26,564 nucleotides of DNA from Caldifarciminota bacterium UBA2202 (GCA_002327905.1 DCUY01000070.1:1-26564); one strand, 5' to 3'; shown: positions 15,233 through 23,146, counted from the stretch's first letter. The notes: generated by a model from the sequence alone, not told the origin. Made by a program: numbers and translations.

Positions 15233-16047
15233 GAGCCAAGAATCCTTCTTTTGACAAATCCTGTCAGAAGATCAATCAGTTTGCCTATAATGAAGGATGA
15301 AAGAAAAAATAGTGAAGAAAATATAAGGAACTCGGGCATGCTGAAAGGATTGTCAAGAGTCGCCTTTCTTAGAATTATCCCTGCTCCGGAAGATATAAGC
15401 ATTGAAATAATGATATCATAAAAAATATGCTGTTTGTTGTTGTTTATAGCATAAATGCTTCGCGGGATTACTGCAAGCGCTATAAGAAGAAAATAGAACC
15501 CGTGCATGTATGAAAAGAAAAATATCATAAATCTCTCGCCTGATTCCATAAACCTGTAAACAACTGAGATTTCGTTTTTGATATCAAGTATTTTATAAAG
15601 ACTCTTTATAAAATATTTGACGAAATAAAGAACCATGATTATTCCCACAAAGAACATGGCATAATTTATTGTTGATGCATTGATGATGACAAATGAAAAG
15701 ATATACCTCATTACAATGCTTAAAATGATGATTGACAAAAAATGCGCAATTTGATCTATGATGAATTTAATCGCCTCTTCCACCCTGCTTTTGTATTTTG
15801 CCAGATCAATTATGAAATGAAATATGAATATAAAAATTGAAGCTGTAATGATAAAAATGAAATTTCTGCAGAACATGGACAATACAATAAGAGTGACTGC
15901 AGAAACAAGAAGAGAATGCCACAAAATACCAATTATTCCCTTAAGCTTGAATTTGAAAACTTTATTGGTCTGAAAAACAAAATCTCCTATCAGGTGGCCC
16001 AATAGGAGAATTATTACCAAATTTTTATCAGGGAAAAAACTATTCAT
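15229..16047 (-). CDS. DUF3307 family integral membrane protein
   Basis: A 272-aa membrane protein with several hydrophobic helices. The N-terminal motif LLLGHLIGDFVFQTNKVFKFK (around residues 14-34, shown in part: GHLIGDFVFQ) with a following HSLLVS and IIDLAKYKSR, is the DUF3307 signature (conserved His, Asp and Gln near the first helix). The C-terminal half is additional membrane region of unknown role. The family has no established function. It starts within the last codons of rplI (8-bp overlap), so it is the last gene of the ribosomal-protein operon by coupling, without any obvious functional link to ribosomes. No strong Shine-Dalgarno is seen, which fits translational coupling. Confidence 0.85.
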   Translation of the reverse strand: MNSFFPDKNLVIILLLGHLIGDFVFQTNKVFKFKLKGIIGILWHSLLVSAVTLIVLSMFCRNFIFIITASIFIFIFHFIIDLAKYKSRVEEAIKFIIDQIAHFLSIIILSIVMRYIFSFVIINASTINYAMFFVGIIMVLYFVKYFIKSLYKILDIKNEISVVYRFMESGERFMIFFFSYMHGFYFLLIALAVIPRSIYAINNNKQHIFYDIIISMLISSGAGIILRKATLDNPFSMPEFLIFSSLFFLSSFIIGKLIDLLTGFVKRRILGS

Positions 16048-16486
16048 CTTTTACAACCCAGACTTTTACTTCTCCAGTAACTTCCGGGTGTAATTTTATC
16101 TGTACATTATAGAATCCAAGTTTTTTAATAGGCTCTTCAAGTAGAACCGCATTTTTGTCAACATGGACATTGCTCTTCTCAAGCTCTTTTGCTATAATTG
16201 CATTTGTAACTGAACCGTAAAGCATCTCATCGTCATGCGCCTTCTGCGACACTGTTATTGAGACCTCCGCAAGAGTTTTAAGCATCTCCATAGCCGCCTG
16301 CCTGTTCTTAACTTCACGCACTTCATCTAACTTCTTGTCAAGTTCGTACTTTTTCTGATTTCCAGATGAGAACTCGTATGCCTTTTTTGACGGTATTAAA
16401 AAATTGCGGGCAAATCCGGTCTTTACATTTAGGACCTCTCCCTTTTTTCCAACTCCATCAATTTTTTCTCTAAGTATTACTTTCAT
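16040..16486 (-). CDS. rplI: 50S ribosomal protein L9
   Basis: Full-length L9 (148 aa). The N-terminal rRNA-binding domain reads MKVILREKIDGVGKKGE and then VKTGFARNFLIP, which is diagnostic. A long connecting helix (residues about 40-75) leads to a C-terminal domain ending VTGEVKVWVV. It binds 23S rRNA near the L1 stalk. AGGAG precedes the ATG. It follows rpsR by 9 bp in the canonical rpsF-ssb-rpsR-rplI order. Confidence 0.98.
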   Translation of the reverse strand: MKVILREKIDGVGKKGEVLNVKTGFARNFLIPSKKAYEFSSGNQKKYELDKKLDEVREVKNRQAAMEMLKTLAEVSITVSQKAHDDEMLYGSVTNAIIAKELEKSNVHVDKNAVLLEEPIKKLGFYNVQIKLHPEVTGEVKVWVVKDE

Positions 16487-16495
16487 TAAGCTCTC

Positions 16496-16750
16496 CTATC
16501 TTATATTTTCATCTACATTTGCCAATAATGACATTTGACGCGCTGTCTTAATCGCCTGAGATGCGAGTTTCTGATGTTTTGCGCAGAGTCCTGTCACTCT
16601 TCTTGGAAGAATCTTGCCTCTGTCATTCATAAATCTTGTCAAGGACTGTACATCTTTATAATCTACTGTATCATCCTTAATGCATATTCTGCATTTCTTT
16701 TCTCTCTTTACTTCTTTTTTTGTATCTTCATCTTTAGAACGGTATGCCAT
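16496..16750 (-). CDS. rpsR: 30S ribosomal protein S18
   Basis: S18, 84 aa from the ATG at 16750, which has GGAGG 5 nt upstream. An in-frame ATG at 16807 would add 19 residues wholly inside ssb and is rejected. The core contains DYKDVQSLTRFMNDRGKILP and RRVTGLCAKHQKL, typical S18. Two cysteine pairs (KCRICIKD and GLCAKH, i.e. CxxC and CxxH) suggest the zinc-binding form of the protein. It overlaps the end of ssb by 17 bp. Confidence 0.97.
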   Translation of the reverse strand: MAYRSKDEDTKKEVKREKKCRICIKDDTVDYKDVQSLTRFMNDRGKILPRRVTGLCAKHQKLASQAIKTARQMSLLANVDENIR

Positions 16751-17213
16751 CTGAACCTCCAGTGTTTTCATTTTCCTCAATGTTTTCAAAGTCTTTGTCA
16801 ACTTCATCTATAACATGACTTGCGTCCGAATATTTTGAAATTTTATCTGCAGTATCATCAACTTCTCTTGAAATGACGAATATCTTGGATGCTCTGATCT
16901 GATGCCTTGAAATCTTTTCATGCGTCTTCTTGTCTTCGTATGTATTCAGCTCAAGAGAACCGTCAATTATCACAGGAACACCCTGTTTCAATCTATTCTC
17001 AAGTCCGACCGAATACTTTTCAAAGTATAAGACATTGATAAAAAGAGCAACCTCTTTCCATTCTCCGCTCTTATCCTTGTATTTTCTGGATGAGACGAGA
17101 CGAAAAGATATTATTCCGGTATTATCATTTGTAAATCTTTTTTCCGCGTCCCGCACCAGCCTGCCTGCTATAATAATTTTATTTAAGGACGGGACAATGA
17201 TTTTTTCGCTCAT
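16734..17213 (-). CDS. ssb: Single-stranded DNA-binding protein
   Basis: 159-aa SSB. The N-terminal OB fold contains NKIIIAGRLVRDAEKRFT, SFRLVSSRKYKDKSGEWKE and FINVLYFEKY. A disordered acidic linker rich in Asp and Glu leads to the conserved C-terminal tip GIPF, which recruits DNA replication and repair partners. The sequence departs moderately from E. coli (FEKY where WGKQ or FGKQ is usual). It sits between rpsF and rpsR, the usual arrangement; the start is 3 bp after the rpsF stop. Confidence 0.96.
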   Translation of the reverse strand: MSEKIIVPSLNKIIIAGRLVRDAEKRFTNDNTGIISFRLVSSRKYKDKSGEWKEVALFINVLYFEKYSVGLENRLKQGVPVIIDGSLELNTYEDKKTHEKISRHQIRASKIFVISREVDDTADKISKYSDASHVIDEVDKDFENIEENENTGGSDGIPF

Positions 17214-17216
17214 TTT

Positions 17217-17513
17217 TTACACCTTCACCTGTAAATTCTTTTTTATATTGTAGCGCCACACTTTTTCATCAAGGCGGAGTTCATGCCTCAATGAATCTAT
17301 TTTGAGCGGGTCAAGCGAGAACAAAATGTAAACAAACCTTCCCTGCATTGCTTTCTTTATCTCATATGCGAGACGGTCTATACCTTTGTCTTCGGAAAGA
17401 TTCAAAGAACCGCCAAGGTCCTCTATCCATTTTTTCATAATTCCTATCTTGTCCTGTACCGCGGTTTCATCCAAAGAAGGATCCAAGATCATTAGAATTT
17501 CATAATTAGTCAA
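17217..17513 (-). CDS. rpsF: 30S ribosomal protein S6
   Basis: 98-aa S6. It has the N-terminal strand YEILMILDPSLDE, the central LAYEIKKAMQGRFVYILFSLD and the C-terminal VWRYNIKKN, all normal for the family. The start codon is TTG (17511-17513), supported by AGGAGG six nt upstream; the TTGA overlaps the pth stop codon, so the two genes are coupled. Confidence 0.97.
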   Translation of the reverse strand: MTNYEILMILDPSLDETAVQDKIGIMKKWIEDLGGSLNLSEDKGIDRLAYEIKKAMQGRFVYILFSLDPLKIDSLRHELRLDEKVWRYNIKKNLQVKV

Positions 17514-18096
17514 CTTTCGCCTCCTGTTTTTGATGTATCATCATCCTTTTTTTTGTTTACACAATTCATTGCTTTAATTGTTCCCAATTCAATTATTTTC
17601 TCCATTGCCGAGACTGACTCTTCCACAATATTTTTAAGAGTTGAAATATTCTCAAATTCGCCAAGCACAAAATCCCTGTCTTTGGAGGAATTATCAACTC
17701 CGATTCCTATTCTTAGACGCGCAAAATCTTCGGACCCGAGATGGTATATTATGGATTTCAGTCCGTTATGCCCTCCTGCAGATCCCTTCTCCCTCAGACG
17801 CAAAACACCTTCGGGAATATTGAAATCATCGACTACAGCGACGATATCGCTGACAGCAATAGGAAACTGCTCCATTGCCTGAATAACTGCAATTCCGCTG
17901 TTATTCATGTATGTAGAGGGTTTTATGAGCAAAACACTCTCTTTCAAAGAACAATCGCAAAAAAAAATTCACCTTTGCCGGGCTTAAAAGAACCTTTATG
18001 TCTGGCTACGAACAAATCCAAAGCCATAAAACCTATGTTGTGCCTTGTGTTCGAATATTTCGAGCCGATGTTCCCAAGACCTACAAATGTTATCAT
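17510..18096 (-). CDS. pth: Peptidyl-tRNA hydrolase, split by a frameshift at a nine-base homopolymer
   Basis: Pth releases peptides from peptidyl-tRNA and is normally essential. The gene is in two frames. From ATG 18096 the first frame encodes 50 residues with GLGNIGSKY and NTRHNIGF (catalytic His19, Asn9) and stops at TGA 17944-17946. The second frame runs to 17510 and holds KPSTYMNNSG, VVDDFNIP, KGSAGGHNGLKS and the C-terminal helix. The break lies at T9 (A9 on the plus strand, 17959-17967). Ten Ts would join the frames as GEFFFCDCSLKESVLL and give 195 aa, the normal length. Either transcriptional slippage or ribosomal frameshifting rescues it, or this is a sequencing/assembly indel. The start overlaps the rplY stop (TAATG). 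A conventional annotation would call only 17510-17947 from an internal TTG. Confidence 0.9.
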
Positions 18097-18827
18097 TATT
18101 TTTTATCTTTTTTATCCTTCTTGTCATCTTTGCCTTTTCCTGCCTCTTTGCCTTTCCCGGCATCCTTGCCCTTTGCGGCTTCAGCGGCGGCCTCCTCTTC
18201 AGTCGGTTTCTTCTCAGTGATGACTTCAGGTTCGGCAGATGTCTCTTCTACGGCAACAGGAGCAACTTCGACAACAGCCTTAGGCGCAAGTATGGTCACT
18301 ATAACTTCATCTTTCTGAGTGAGAATCTCTGCATCTTCTATTTTAAGCTCTTTCACATGCACAGAATGACCTATCATGAATTCAGTCACATCAATCTCAA
18401 TGTGAGAAGGAATCTTTGCAGGAAGACATTTGATTTCAATATTTCTTAAAATCTGTTCAAGAATTCCGCCCTCTTTTACGCCCTTCGCAGAGCCTTTGAG
18501 AATAACAGGCACATCCACTTTCAGCTTCTCATTCATATGGATTATCTGAAAATCCATATGAATTATCTTGTTTGTCCTCGGGCTTCTTTTAAGCTCCTTA
18601 ACAATTGCAGTGAACTTATCGTCTCCTAAGGCTATGTTCAAAAGAGCCTTCTCCCTTCCCACAATGTGAAACATCTTTGTGAGTTCAACTGTGCTGATAG
18701 AGAAGATTCTGTTTGTTTCATTAAGCCCGTAAGCAACGCAGGGCACATTCGCATTGTTTCTTAAAATCCGCAGTCCGTGTCTTGTTGTTTTTTCTCTTTT
18801 TTCAACTTGTAAATCGTATTGTAGCAT
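18096..18827 (-). CDS. rplY: 50S ribosomal protein L25/general stress protein Ctc
   Basis: 243-aa long-form L25 (Ctc/TL5), which binds 5S rRNA. The N-terminal domain includes VPCVAYG and HMDFQIIHMNEKLKVDVPV; the C-terminal beta domain has PSHIEIDVTEFMIGHSVHV. Residues about 195-243 are a low-complexity tail rich in Ala, Glu, Lys and Gly with repeated GKGK units, probably disordered and common in long L25 proteins. AGGAGG precedes the ATG. It follows prs by 8 bp and shares one base of TAATG with pth, the common bacterial prs-ctc-pth order. Confidence 0.96.
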   Translation of the reverse strand: MLQYDLQVEKREKTTRHGLRILRNNANVPCVAYGLNETNRIFSISTVELTKMFHIVGREKALLNIALGDDKFTAIVKELKRSPRTNKIIHMDFQIIHMNEKLKVDVPVILKGSAKGVKEGGILEQILRNIEIKCLPAKIPSHIEIDVTEFMIGHSVHVKELKIEDAEILTQKDEVIVTILAPKAVVEVAPVAVEETSAEPEVITEKKPTEEEAAAEAAKGKDAGKGKEAGKGKDDKKDKKDKK

Positions 18828-18835
18828 TGCTCCTC

Positions 18836-19777
18836 CTAATCAAAAAGTACGCTAATTGAATCTTTACAATAAACTCTTCTGATGGCGTCCGCAAGTAAGT
18901 CTGCCACTGAGAGTATCTCTATTTTTTCTATCATTTTATCTTCAGGTATCACTACACTGTTTGTAGTGTACAATTTATCTATCGGAGAATTCTTCAATCT
19001 TGCAATAGCTTCTCCTGACAAGAGACTGTGGGTGGCTGTCGCAATAATTCTCTTCGCTCCGTTGTTCTTCAAAGCCGAGGCGGCTTTTGTTATAGTGCCT
19101 GCTGTATCTATTATATCATCCACCATCAGCACATTCTTTCCTTCAACATCTCCGACAACATGCATCACATCAGATTGATTCGGGTTCGAACGTCTTTTGT
19201 CTATAATGGCGATCGGGAGATTATTGAGTCTCTTTGCGAATGACCTTGCTCTGTTGACTCTTCCTGTGTCAGGAGAGACGACAACAGTGTTTTCAAGGTC
19301 TATCTTGTTCTTCAAAAACTCAACAAAGACCGGAGTAGAATACAAATGGTCTACAGGCACATTGAAAAAGCCCTGAATCTGCTCCGCGTGAAGCTCCATA
19401 ACCATTACTCTCGACACACCTGCGGCAGTAAGAAGGTTTGCTACAACTCTTGCCGATATCGGCACTCTCGGAGCATCCTTTTTATCCTGCCTTGCATATC
19501 CGTAATACGGAAGCACTGCTGTTATCATCTCTGCTGAGGCTCTCCTCAATGCATCAATAATGAAAATCATTTCAAGAAGATTTTCTGCAGGCGGATTAGT
19601 GGATTGAATCACAAAGACATGATTCCCCCTGACTGATTCATTTATCTGAACTCTTATTTCACCATCGGAAAAACGGGAAATGATTGACTTAAGCAGGGGT
19701 ATTCCCAACTTCGCGGAAATTTCTTCGGCAATGCCTAAATTGGAATTGCCTGCAATAATTTTCATTTTTTCATCCAT
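18836..19777 (-). CDS. prs: Ribose-phosphate pyrophosphokinase
   Basis: 313 aa; makes phosphoribosyl pyrophosphate from ribose 5-phosphate and ATP for nucleotide, histidine and tryptophan synthesis. Motifs: GNSNLGIAEEISAKLG, SRFSDGEIRVQI, YYGYARQDKK, HAEQIQGFF, and the PRPP loop VLMVDDIIDTAGTI. Cytosolic hexamer by family. Two starts are possible, ATG 19777 (MDEKMKI) and ATG 19765 (MKIIAGN); the second matches the usual family start more closely. Neither has a strong Shine-Dalgarno, only an A/G-rich leader of 15 nt that follows tRNA-Gln directly. Confidence 0.97.
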   Translation of the reverse strand: MDEKMKIIAGNSNLGIAEEISAKLGIPLLKSIISRFSDGEIRVQINESVRGNHVFVIQSTNPPAENLLEMIFIIDALRRASAEMITAVLPYYGYARQDKKDAPRVPISARVVANLLTAAGVSRVMVMELHAEQIQGFFNVPVDHLYSTPVFVEFLKNKIDLENTVVVSPDTGRVNRARSFAKRLNNLPIAIIDKRRSNPNQSDVMHVVGDVEGKNVLMVDDIIDTAGTITKAASALKNNGAKRIIATATHSLLSGEAIARLKNSPIDKLYTTNSVVIPEDKMIEKIEILSVADLLADAIRRVYCKDSISVLFD

Positions 19778-19792
19778 ATTTCTTTCTTTTTT

Positions 19793-19865
19793 CTGGGGCG
19801 GTAGGATTCGAACCTACGAATGCGGGTACCAAAAACCCGTGGCTTGCCAGCTTGCCGACACCCCA
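19793..19865 (-). tRNA. tRNA-Gln (anticodon TTG)
   Basis: 73-nt tRNA on the minus strand. Acceptor TGGGGTG pairs with CGCCCCA (one G-U), the anticodon loop TTTTGGT gives TTG, and the T loop reads GTTCGAATC. The discriminator is G; CCA is not encoded. It lies 12 bp after the spoVG stop and 15 bp before the prs start, on the same strand, with no room for a separate promoter outside coding sequence. Confidence 0.97.
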
Positions 19866-19877
19866 ATTAAATGTGTT

Positions 19878-20144
19878 TTACTCTGTCGGGGTCTTGACTT
19901 CTTCCTGATATTTATCAAGAACAGCCTGTTCAATCGCTTGCCTCATCTCATTGTTTATCGGATGGGCAATGTCTCTGTATGTTCCGTCTTTAGCTCTTCT
20001 TGACGGCATTGAAATAAATAACCCCTTTTTGCCGTCAATGATCTTCAAACCCCTGATTACAAATGCGTTATCAAATGTGACATTTGCAAATGCCTTCAGC
20101 TTGGGTTCGTCTCTTAATGTAATTCTTACTTCTGTAATCTCCAT
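19878..20144 (-). CDS. spoVG: SpoVG family RNA/DNA-binding regulator
   Basis: 88 aa. The whole protein follows the SpoVG pattern: MEITEVRI, LKAFANVTFDNAFVIRGLKI, GLFISMPSRR and YRDIAHPIN. SpoVG proteins bind nucleic acid and act as global regulators in Firmicutes and spirochaetes; here there is no sign of sporulation genes. AGGAGG precedes the ATG. It lies 8 bp after ispE. Confidence 0.96.
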   Translation of the reverse strand: MEITEVRITLRDEPKLKAFANVTFDNAFVIRGLKIIDGKKGLFISMPSRRAKDGTYRDIAHPINNEMRQAIEQAVLDKYQEEVKTPTE

Positions 20145-20152
20145 CGCTCCTC

Positions 20153-21046
20153 CTAGAGTTTGGTTAGAATTTCATCATTTATTCTGCGTTGAGTTATCGG
20201 GGTTGTGAAAATCACGTTGTTACCACCGAACTCTTTTTGTATTCCTTCCAAAGATTCTTCGTCTTCAAATAAGGCGAATATTGCCGACCCGCTTCCGGTC
20301 ATCATAGACAGAATCGGAGATTTCTCATCCAGTCTCTCCTTGATTTCCCTTAGTCTCGGGTAATAATAATAGACCAAATTTTCGAATACATTATGTGAAT
20401 ATTTCAGAGAACCTATAAATTCGCTAAAATCTTTTTTTAAGCTATTAATATTATAATATTTCTGAACATTTGTCAAGTACTTAGCATAATTCTCATAAGC
20501 CCATTTTGTTGATATGTGTACATTGGGGTAAATCACAGCAATATGGTACTTTTCAAATTCAGGGTAATTGAAATACTCGAGCTTCTCCCCCAAACCCTCT
20601 GCTTTTGCCAAGCCGCCCTTAAGCAGAAAGACCACATCAGATCCCACCTTTAAAGCCATTTCTTCAATTTCCCTATCCGAAAATGGCTCATTGTGATAAT
20701 AGTTCAAAAATCTCAAAGTCGCGGCTCCGTCTGCGCTTCCGCCTCCCATTCCGCTTCCTGAAGGTGTATTTTTTTTTATGTGGATGTCAAAGTTTTGTCT
20801 CTTACCGCCCCTCTCTTCAAAATTCTCGGAAAAAATATTGAATGCCTTTGCCACAGTATTCGAACTGTCAAGAGGAATGGTCTTATCCGTAATTTGAAGA
20901 GAAAGACTCTCCGATTCTGTAAATTTTATCTCATCGTACAGATTTATAGATTGAAAAATTGTGAGTATATCGTGGTATCCGTCATCCCTCTTTTTAACAA
21001 TATCCAAAAAAAGGTTTATTTTGCTGAATGCTTTGACAAGGTGCAT
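20153..21046 (-). CDS. ispE: 4-diphosphocytidyl-2-C-methyl-D-erythritol kinase
   Basis: GHMP-type kinase, 297 aa, the ATP-dependent fourth enzyme of the MEP pathway to IPP and DMAPP. Motifs: AFSKINLFLDI near the start, DGYHDILTIFQSI, the ATP loop PSGSGMGGGSADGAA (about 90-104) and MTGSGSAIFALF. Cytosolic. It starts 4 bp after the GGGP synthase stop, so precursor supply and lipid-chain attachment are encoded together. Its presence shows use of the MEP rather than the mevalonate route. Confidence 0.96.
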   Translation of the reverse strand: MHLVKAFSKINLFLDIVKKRDDGYHDILTIFQSINLYDEIKFTESESLSLQITDKTIPLDSSNTVAKAFNIFSENFEERGGKRQNFDIHIKKNTPSGSGMGGGSADGAATLRFLNYYHNEPFSDREIEEMALKVGSDVVFLLKGGLAKAEGLGEKLEYFNYPEFEKYHIAVIYPNVHISTKWAYENYAKYLTNVQKYYNINSLKKDFSEFIGSLKYSHNVFENLVYYYYPRLREIKERLDEKSPILSMMTGSGSAIFALFEDEESLEGIQKEFGGNNVIFTTPITQRRINDEILTKL

Positions 21047-21050
21047 CTCT

Positions 21051-21779
21051 TCAGAACCTCTTCACCAATGCGCCGAAATCAAGTATCAAATCAGGATTCT
21101 TTTCGATTGCATTGCCTGTAACTATAATATCGGCTCCCGCCTTAAGAAGACTCTTTGCCTTATCGGGAGTCTTTATCCCTCCGCCCACTATTATCGGTTT
21201 ATCAAGTATTCTTCTCGCAATCTTGACTGCTGATGGGGAAATTGACTGGGAAGCTCCGCTACCGGCTTCAAGATAAACAACACTATACGACATAAGAGAG
21301 GAGGCGTAAATATACTTCTTCACATCATCTTCGCTTTTTAGTTTAAGAACCTCTGCGGCTCTTGAAACACTTGTTTTTCCGGTTTTATCCATGACAATAT
21401 ATGCTGTAGGAATAACCTCTATTCCGCTTCTGACTATTGTTTCAGCGGCGTCAATATGTTCTCCAATTACATGCTTCAAAGACCTGCTGTTCAGAAGAGA
21501 CAGAAGAAGAATTGCGTCCGCCTCTTTGGAAATCTGGCTGTGCGAGCCGGGGAACAATACTATGGGAACATCAGTCATCTTCTTCAGGCGCACAATAAAT
21601 GAATGAAAACCTGAAATATTTTTATTGCTTCCGCCTACAAGAATTGCATCAACATAAGTTCTGTTTATGTTTTGAACCATCCTGTTTAAATCCACTGACC
21701 TCTTCTCAGGGTCTATCAAAACAAAATACCCTTTGCTTCGATTCTTCATCCTCTGCATTATCAAGTCAATCACTGCCAC
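21051..21779 (-). CDS. Geranylgeranylglyceryl phosphate synthase (GGGPS/PcrB family)
   Basis: 242-aa TIM-barrel prenyltransferase that joins a polyprenyl diphosphate to glycerol-1-phosphate, the first committed ether bond of archaeal-type lipids. Motifs: LIDPEKR (21-27), VGGS (48-51), FPGSHSQI (76-83), LLSLLNSR (92-99), YLEAGSGA (169-176), VGGGI (198-202), ADIIVTGN (216-223). The phosphate-binding loops for G1P are intact. The LLSLLNSR and IGEHI segment resembles the group II enzymes known from Bacteroidota and some Archaea rather than Bacillus PcrB. Prenyl chain length cannot be read from sequence. The start is GTG, overlapping the GGR gene by 10 bp, with GAGG upstream. Confidence 0.94.
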   Translation of the reverse strand: MAVIDLIMQRMKNRSKGYFVLIDPEKRSVDLNRMVQNINRTYVDAILVGGSNKNISGFHSFIVRLKKMTDVPIVLFPGSHSQISKEADAILLLSLLNSRSLKHVIGEHIDAAETIVRSGIEVIPTAYIVMDKTGKTSVSRAAEVLKLKSEDDVKKYIYASSLMSYSVVYLEAGSGASQSISPSAVKIARRILDKPIIVGGGIKTPDKAKSLLKAGADIIVTGNAIEKNPDLILDFGALVKRF

Positions 21780-22975
21780 AAAAGCCTCATTATTATTTTT
21801 AGCAGATACTTGTCCTTCATCAGAGAACCGAGAAAATTATAAAGAAGACCTGTAGTCTTTATTGTTGATTTAAGAGAATATATAGTGGAATAAAAATCCG
21901 ATGAAAAGACTTTTTTGCCATCAAACAGACCGAGAGAAGAGGCGAAGAATTTATCAAGCTCCTCTTCTGACATTTCAGACATCATCTTCTTCAGCTGTAG
22001 CTGTCTCTTAATTGAATACCAATTGTCCTTCTCAACAAGTTCATGGTACATTGACATTTTCTTCAATGAGAAATTGTCCTCCTGCAGAATTATGCTTGCC
22101 ACTTGTCCGGCAAAGCCCCCCGTGCGGAGTGCATTGTCTATTCCGCCTCCTGTTATCGGGTCGGCGTATCTTGCCGCATCTCCGACAATGAGAGTGCGCT
22201 CTCCGTATATCCTTGATATGGGATTAACTGATACGCATCCGCTCATCTCTCTCAATATTTTAGCATTTGGATAATACTTTTCCTTATAGGATTTCAGAAT
22301 TTCGACTGGTCTGTTCTTCATCATCTCCGCATTTATCCCCATACCGAAGTTTGCCTGTTTGTCTCCTCTTGGGAATGCCCATACATATCCGCCCGGTGCA
22401 AATTCAGGAGAAAAATCAAAGACAATTTCATCATCATTTATAGAGTCATCCTGTATATGATACTGATAACACGAATACATGTCATTAAGCTGACATGTTG
22501 TTTCCAGTCCGAGCTTGTGTCCGATATATGATTCGACTCCGTCCGCGACTATAACCATCTTCGCTTCATAATCCTGCTTATCAGTTTTTACCAAAACACA
22601 ATTATCTTTTAATTCCGCATCATAAACAAGAGTATTGAGAAGAATCTCGATATTCTTCTTCTTAGCCGCGTCCGCAAGATATTTGTCAAATAATGACCTG
22701 TCAACAAGAAGCTCCATATCTGGAATTTCAATTGTGGCTTTTTTGTCTTTATATTTTACAGTCATTCTTGAGAACCGGTTTCTTATGAACGGAAGATTAT
22801 CCTCTTTAAAAAAGTTTTTCAGAGTATTGTTTGATATTCCTTCTGCGCATAAAACCGGCTCCCCGATTTTTTCATCCTTCTCTATCACAAGTATTTTATA
22901 TCCTTCGGTTATGGCTCCGGCGGCGTAAAGACCCGCAGGCCCTCCGCCAATGACTATAACATCATATTTATTCAT
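21770..22975 (-). CDS. Geranylgeranyl reductase family flavoprotein
   Basis: 401-aa FAD-dependent reductase of the GGR family, which saturates double bonds of geranylgeranyl chains in lipids (or, in other bacteria, in chlorophyll or menaquinone tails). FAD motif GGGPAG (10-15) with ILVIEKDEKIGEP; Cys43 in VLCAEGIS matches a cysteine common in archaeal GGRs; the substrate-site motif PGGYVWAFPRG (194-204) fits PxxYxWxFP; and GDAARYADPITGGGI (265-279) is the second FAD-binding motif. Cytosolic, membrane-associated by family. The ferredoxin gene upstream overlaps it by 8 bp and the GGGPS gene overlaps its end, so all three are coupled. Lipid substrate is the best reading given these neighbours. 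Confidence 0.93.
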   Translation of the reverse strand: MNKYDVIVIGGGPAGLYAAGAITEGYKILVIEKDEKIGEPVLCAEGISNNTLKNFFKEDNLPFIRNRFSRMTVKYKDKKATIEIPDMELLVDRSLFDKYLADAAKKKNIEILLNTLVYDAELKDNCVLVKTDKQDYEAKMVIVADGVESYIGHKLGLETTCQLNDMYSCYQYHIQDDSINDDEIVFDFSPEFAPGGYVWAFPRGDKQANFGMGINAEMMKNRPVEILKSYKEKYYPNAKILREMSGCVSVNPISRIYGERTLIVGDAARYADPITGGGIDNALRTGGFAGQVASIILQEDNFSLKKMSMYHELVEKDNWYSIKRQLQLKKMMSEMSEEELDKFFASSLGLFDGKKVFSSDFYSTIYSLKSTIKTTGLLYNFLGSLMKDKYLLKIIMRLLWQ

Positions 22976-23144
22976 TTTTATTCAATGCTCCCACCGGACA
23001 CACTTTTATGCATCTGTCGCATTTTATGCATCCGTCTGTAAATTCAAGATGCTCTTTGTGCATCAGTATGACCTTCTTGGGGCATACTGCAACGCACCCT
23101 CCGCATAATCCGCATTTCTCTTTGTCCACTTTAATGTAATCCAT
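22968..23144 (-). CDS. Small 2[4Fe-4S] ferredoxin
   Basis: A 58-aa clostridial-type ferredoxin. Cluster motifs are CGLCGGCVAVCP (11-22) and CIKCDRCIKVCP (39-50), eight cysteines in the classic CxxCxxCxxxCP spacing. The ATG at 23144 is preceded by GGAG inside the last alaS codons; it starts 2 bp after the alaS stop and its end overlaps the GGR start. The tight coupling marks it as the likely electron donor to GGR. A ferredoxin encoded beside GGR is known to support complete chain reduction in Methanosarcina acetivorans, which is a precedent for this pairing. Confidence 0.95.
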   Translation of the reverse strand: MDYIKVDKEKCGLCGGCVAVCPKKVILMHKEHLEFTDGCIKCDRCIKVCPVGALNKNE

Positions 23145-23146
23145 AA

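Noticed and set aside
16751..16807. Longer S18 start at 16807
   Set aside because: The extra residues lie wholly within ssb; the ATG at 16750 has GGAGG and matches the normal S18 N-terminus.
18100..18250. GKGK-type repeats in the 3' end of rplY as possible DNA repeats
   Set aside because: They encode the low-complexity tail common in long L25 proteins; no array or mobile-element structure is present.
20450..20476. TTGACA-15-TATAAT inside ispE on the minus strand
   Set aside because: Both boxes are perfect, but the 15-bp spacer is short and the sequence encodes a normal part of IspE. It could be an internal promoter for spoVG-prs, but I cannot support it without transcript data.
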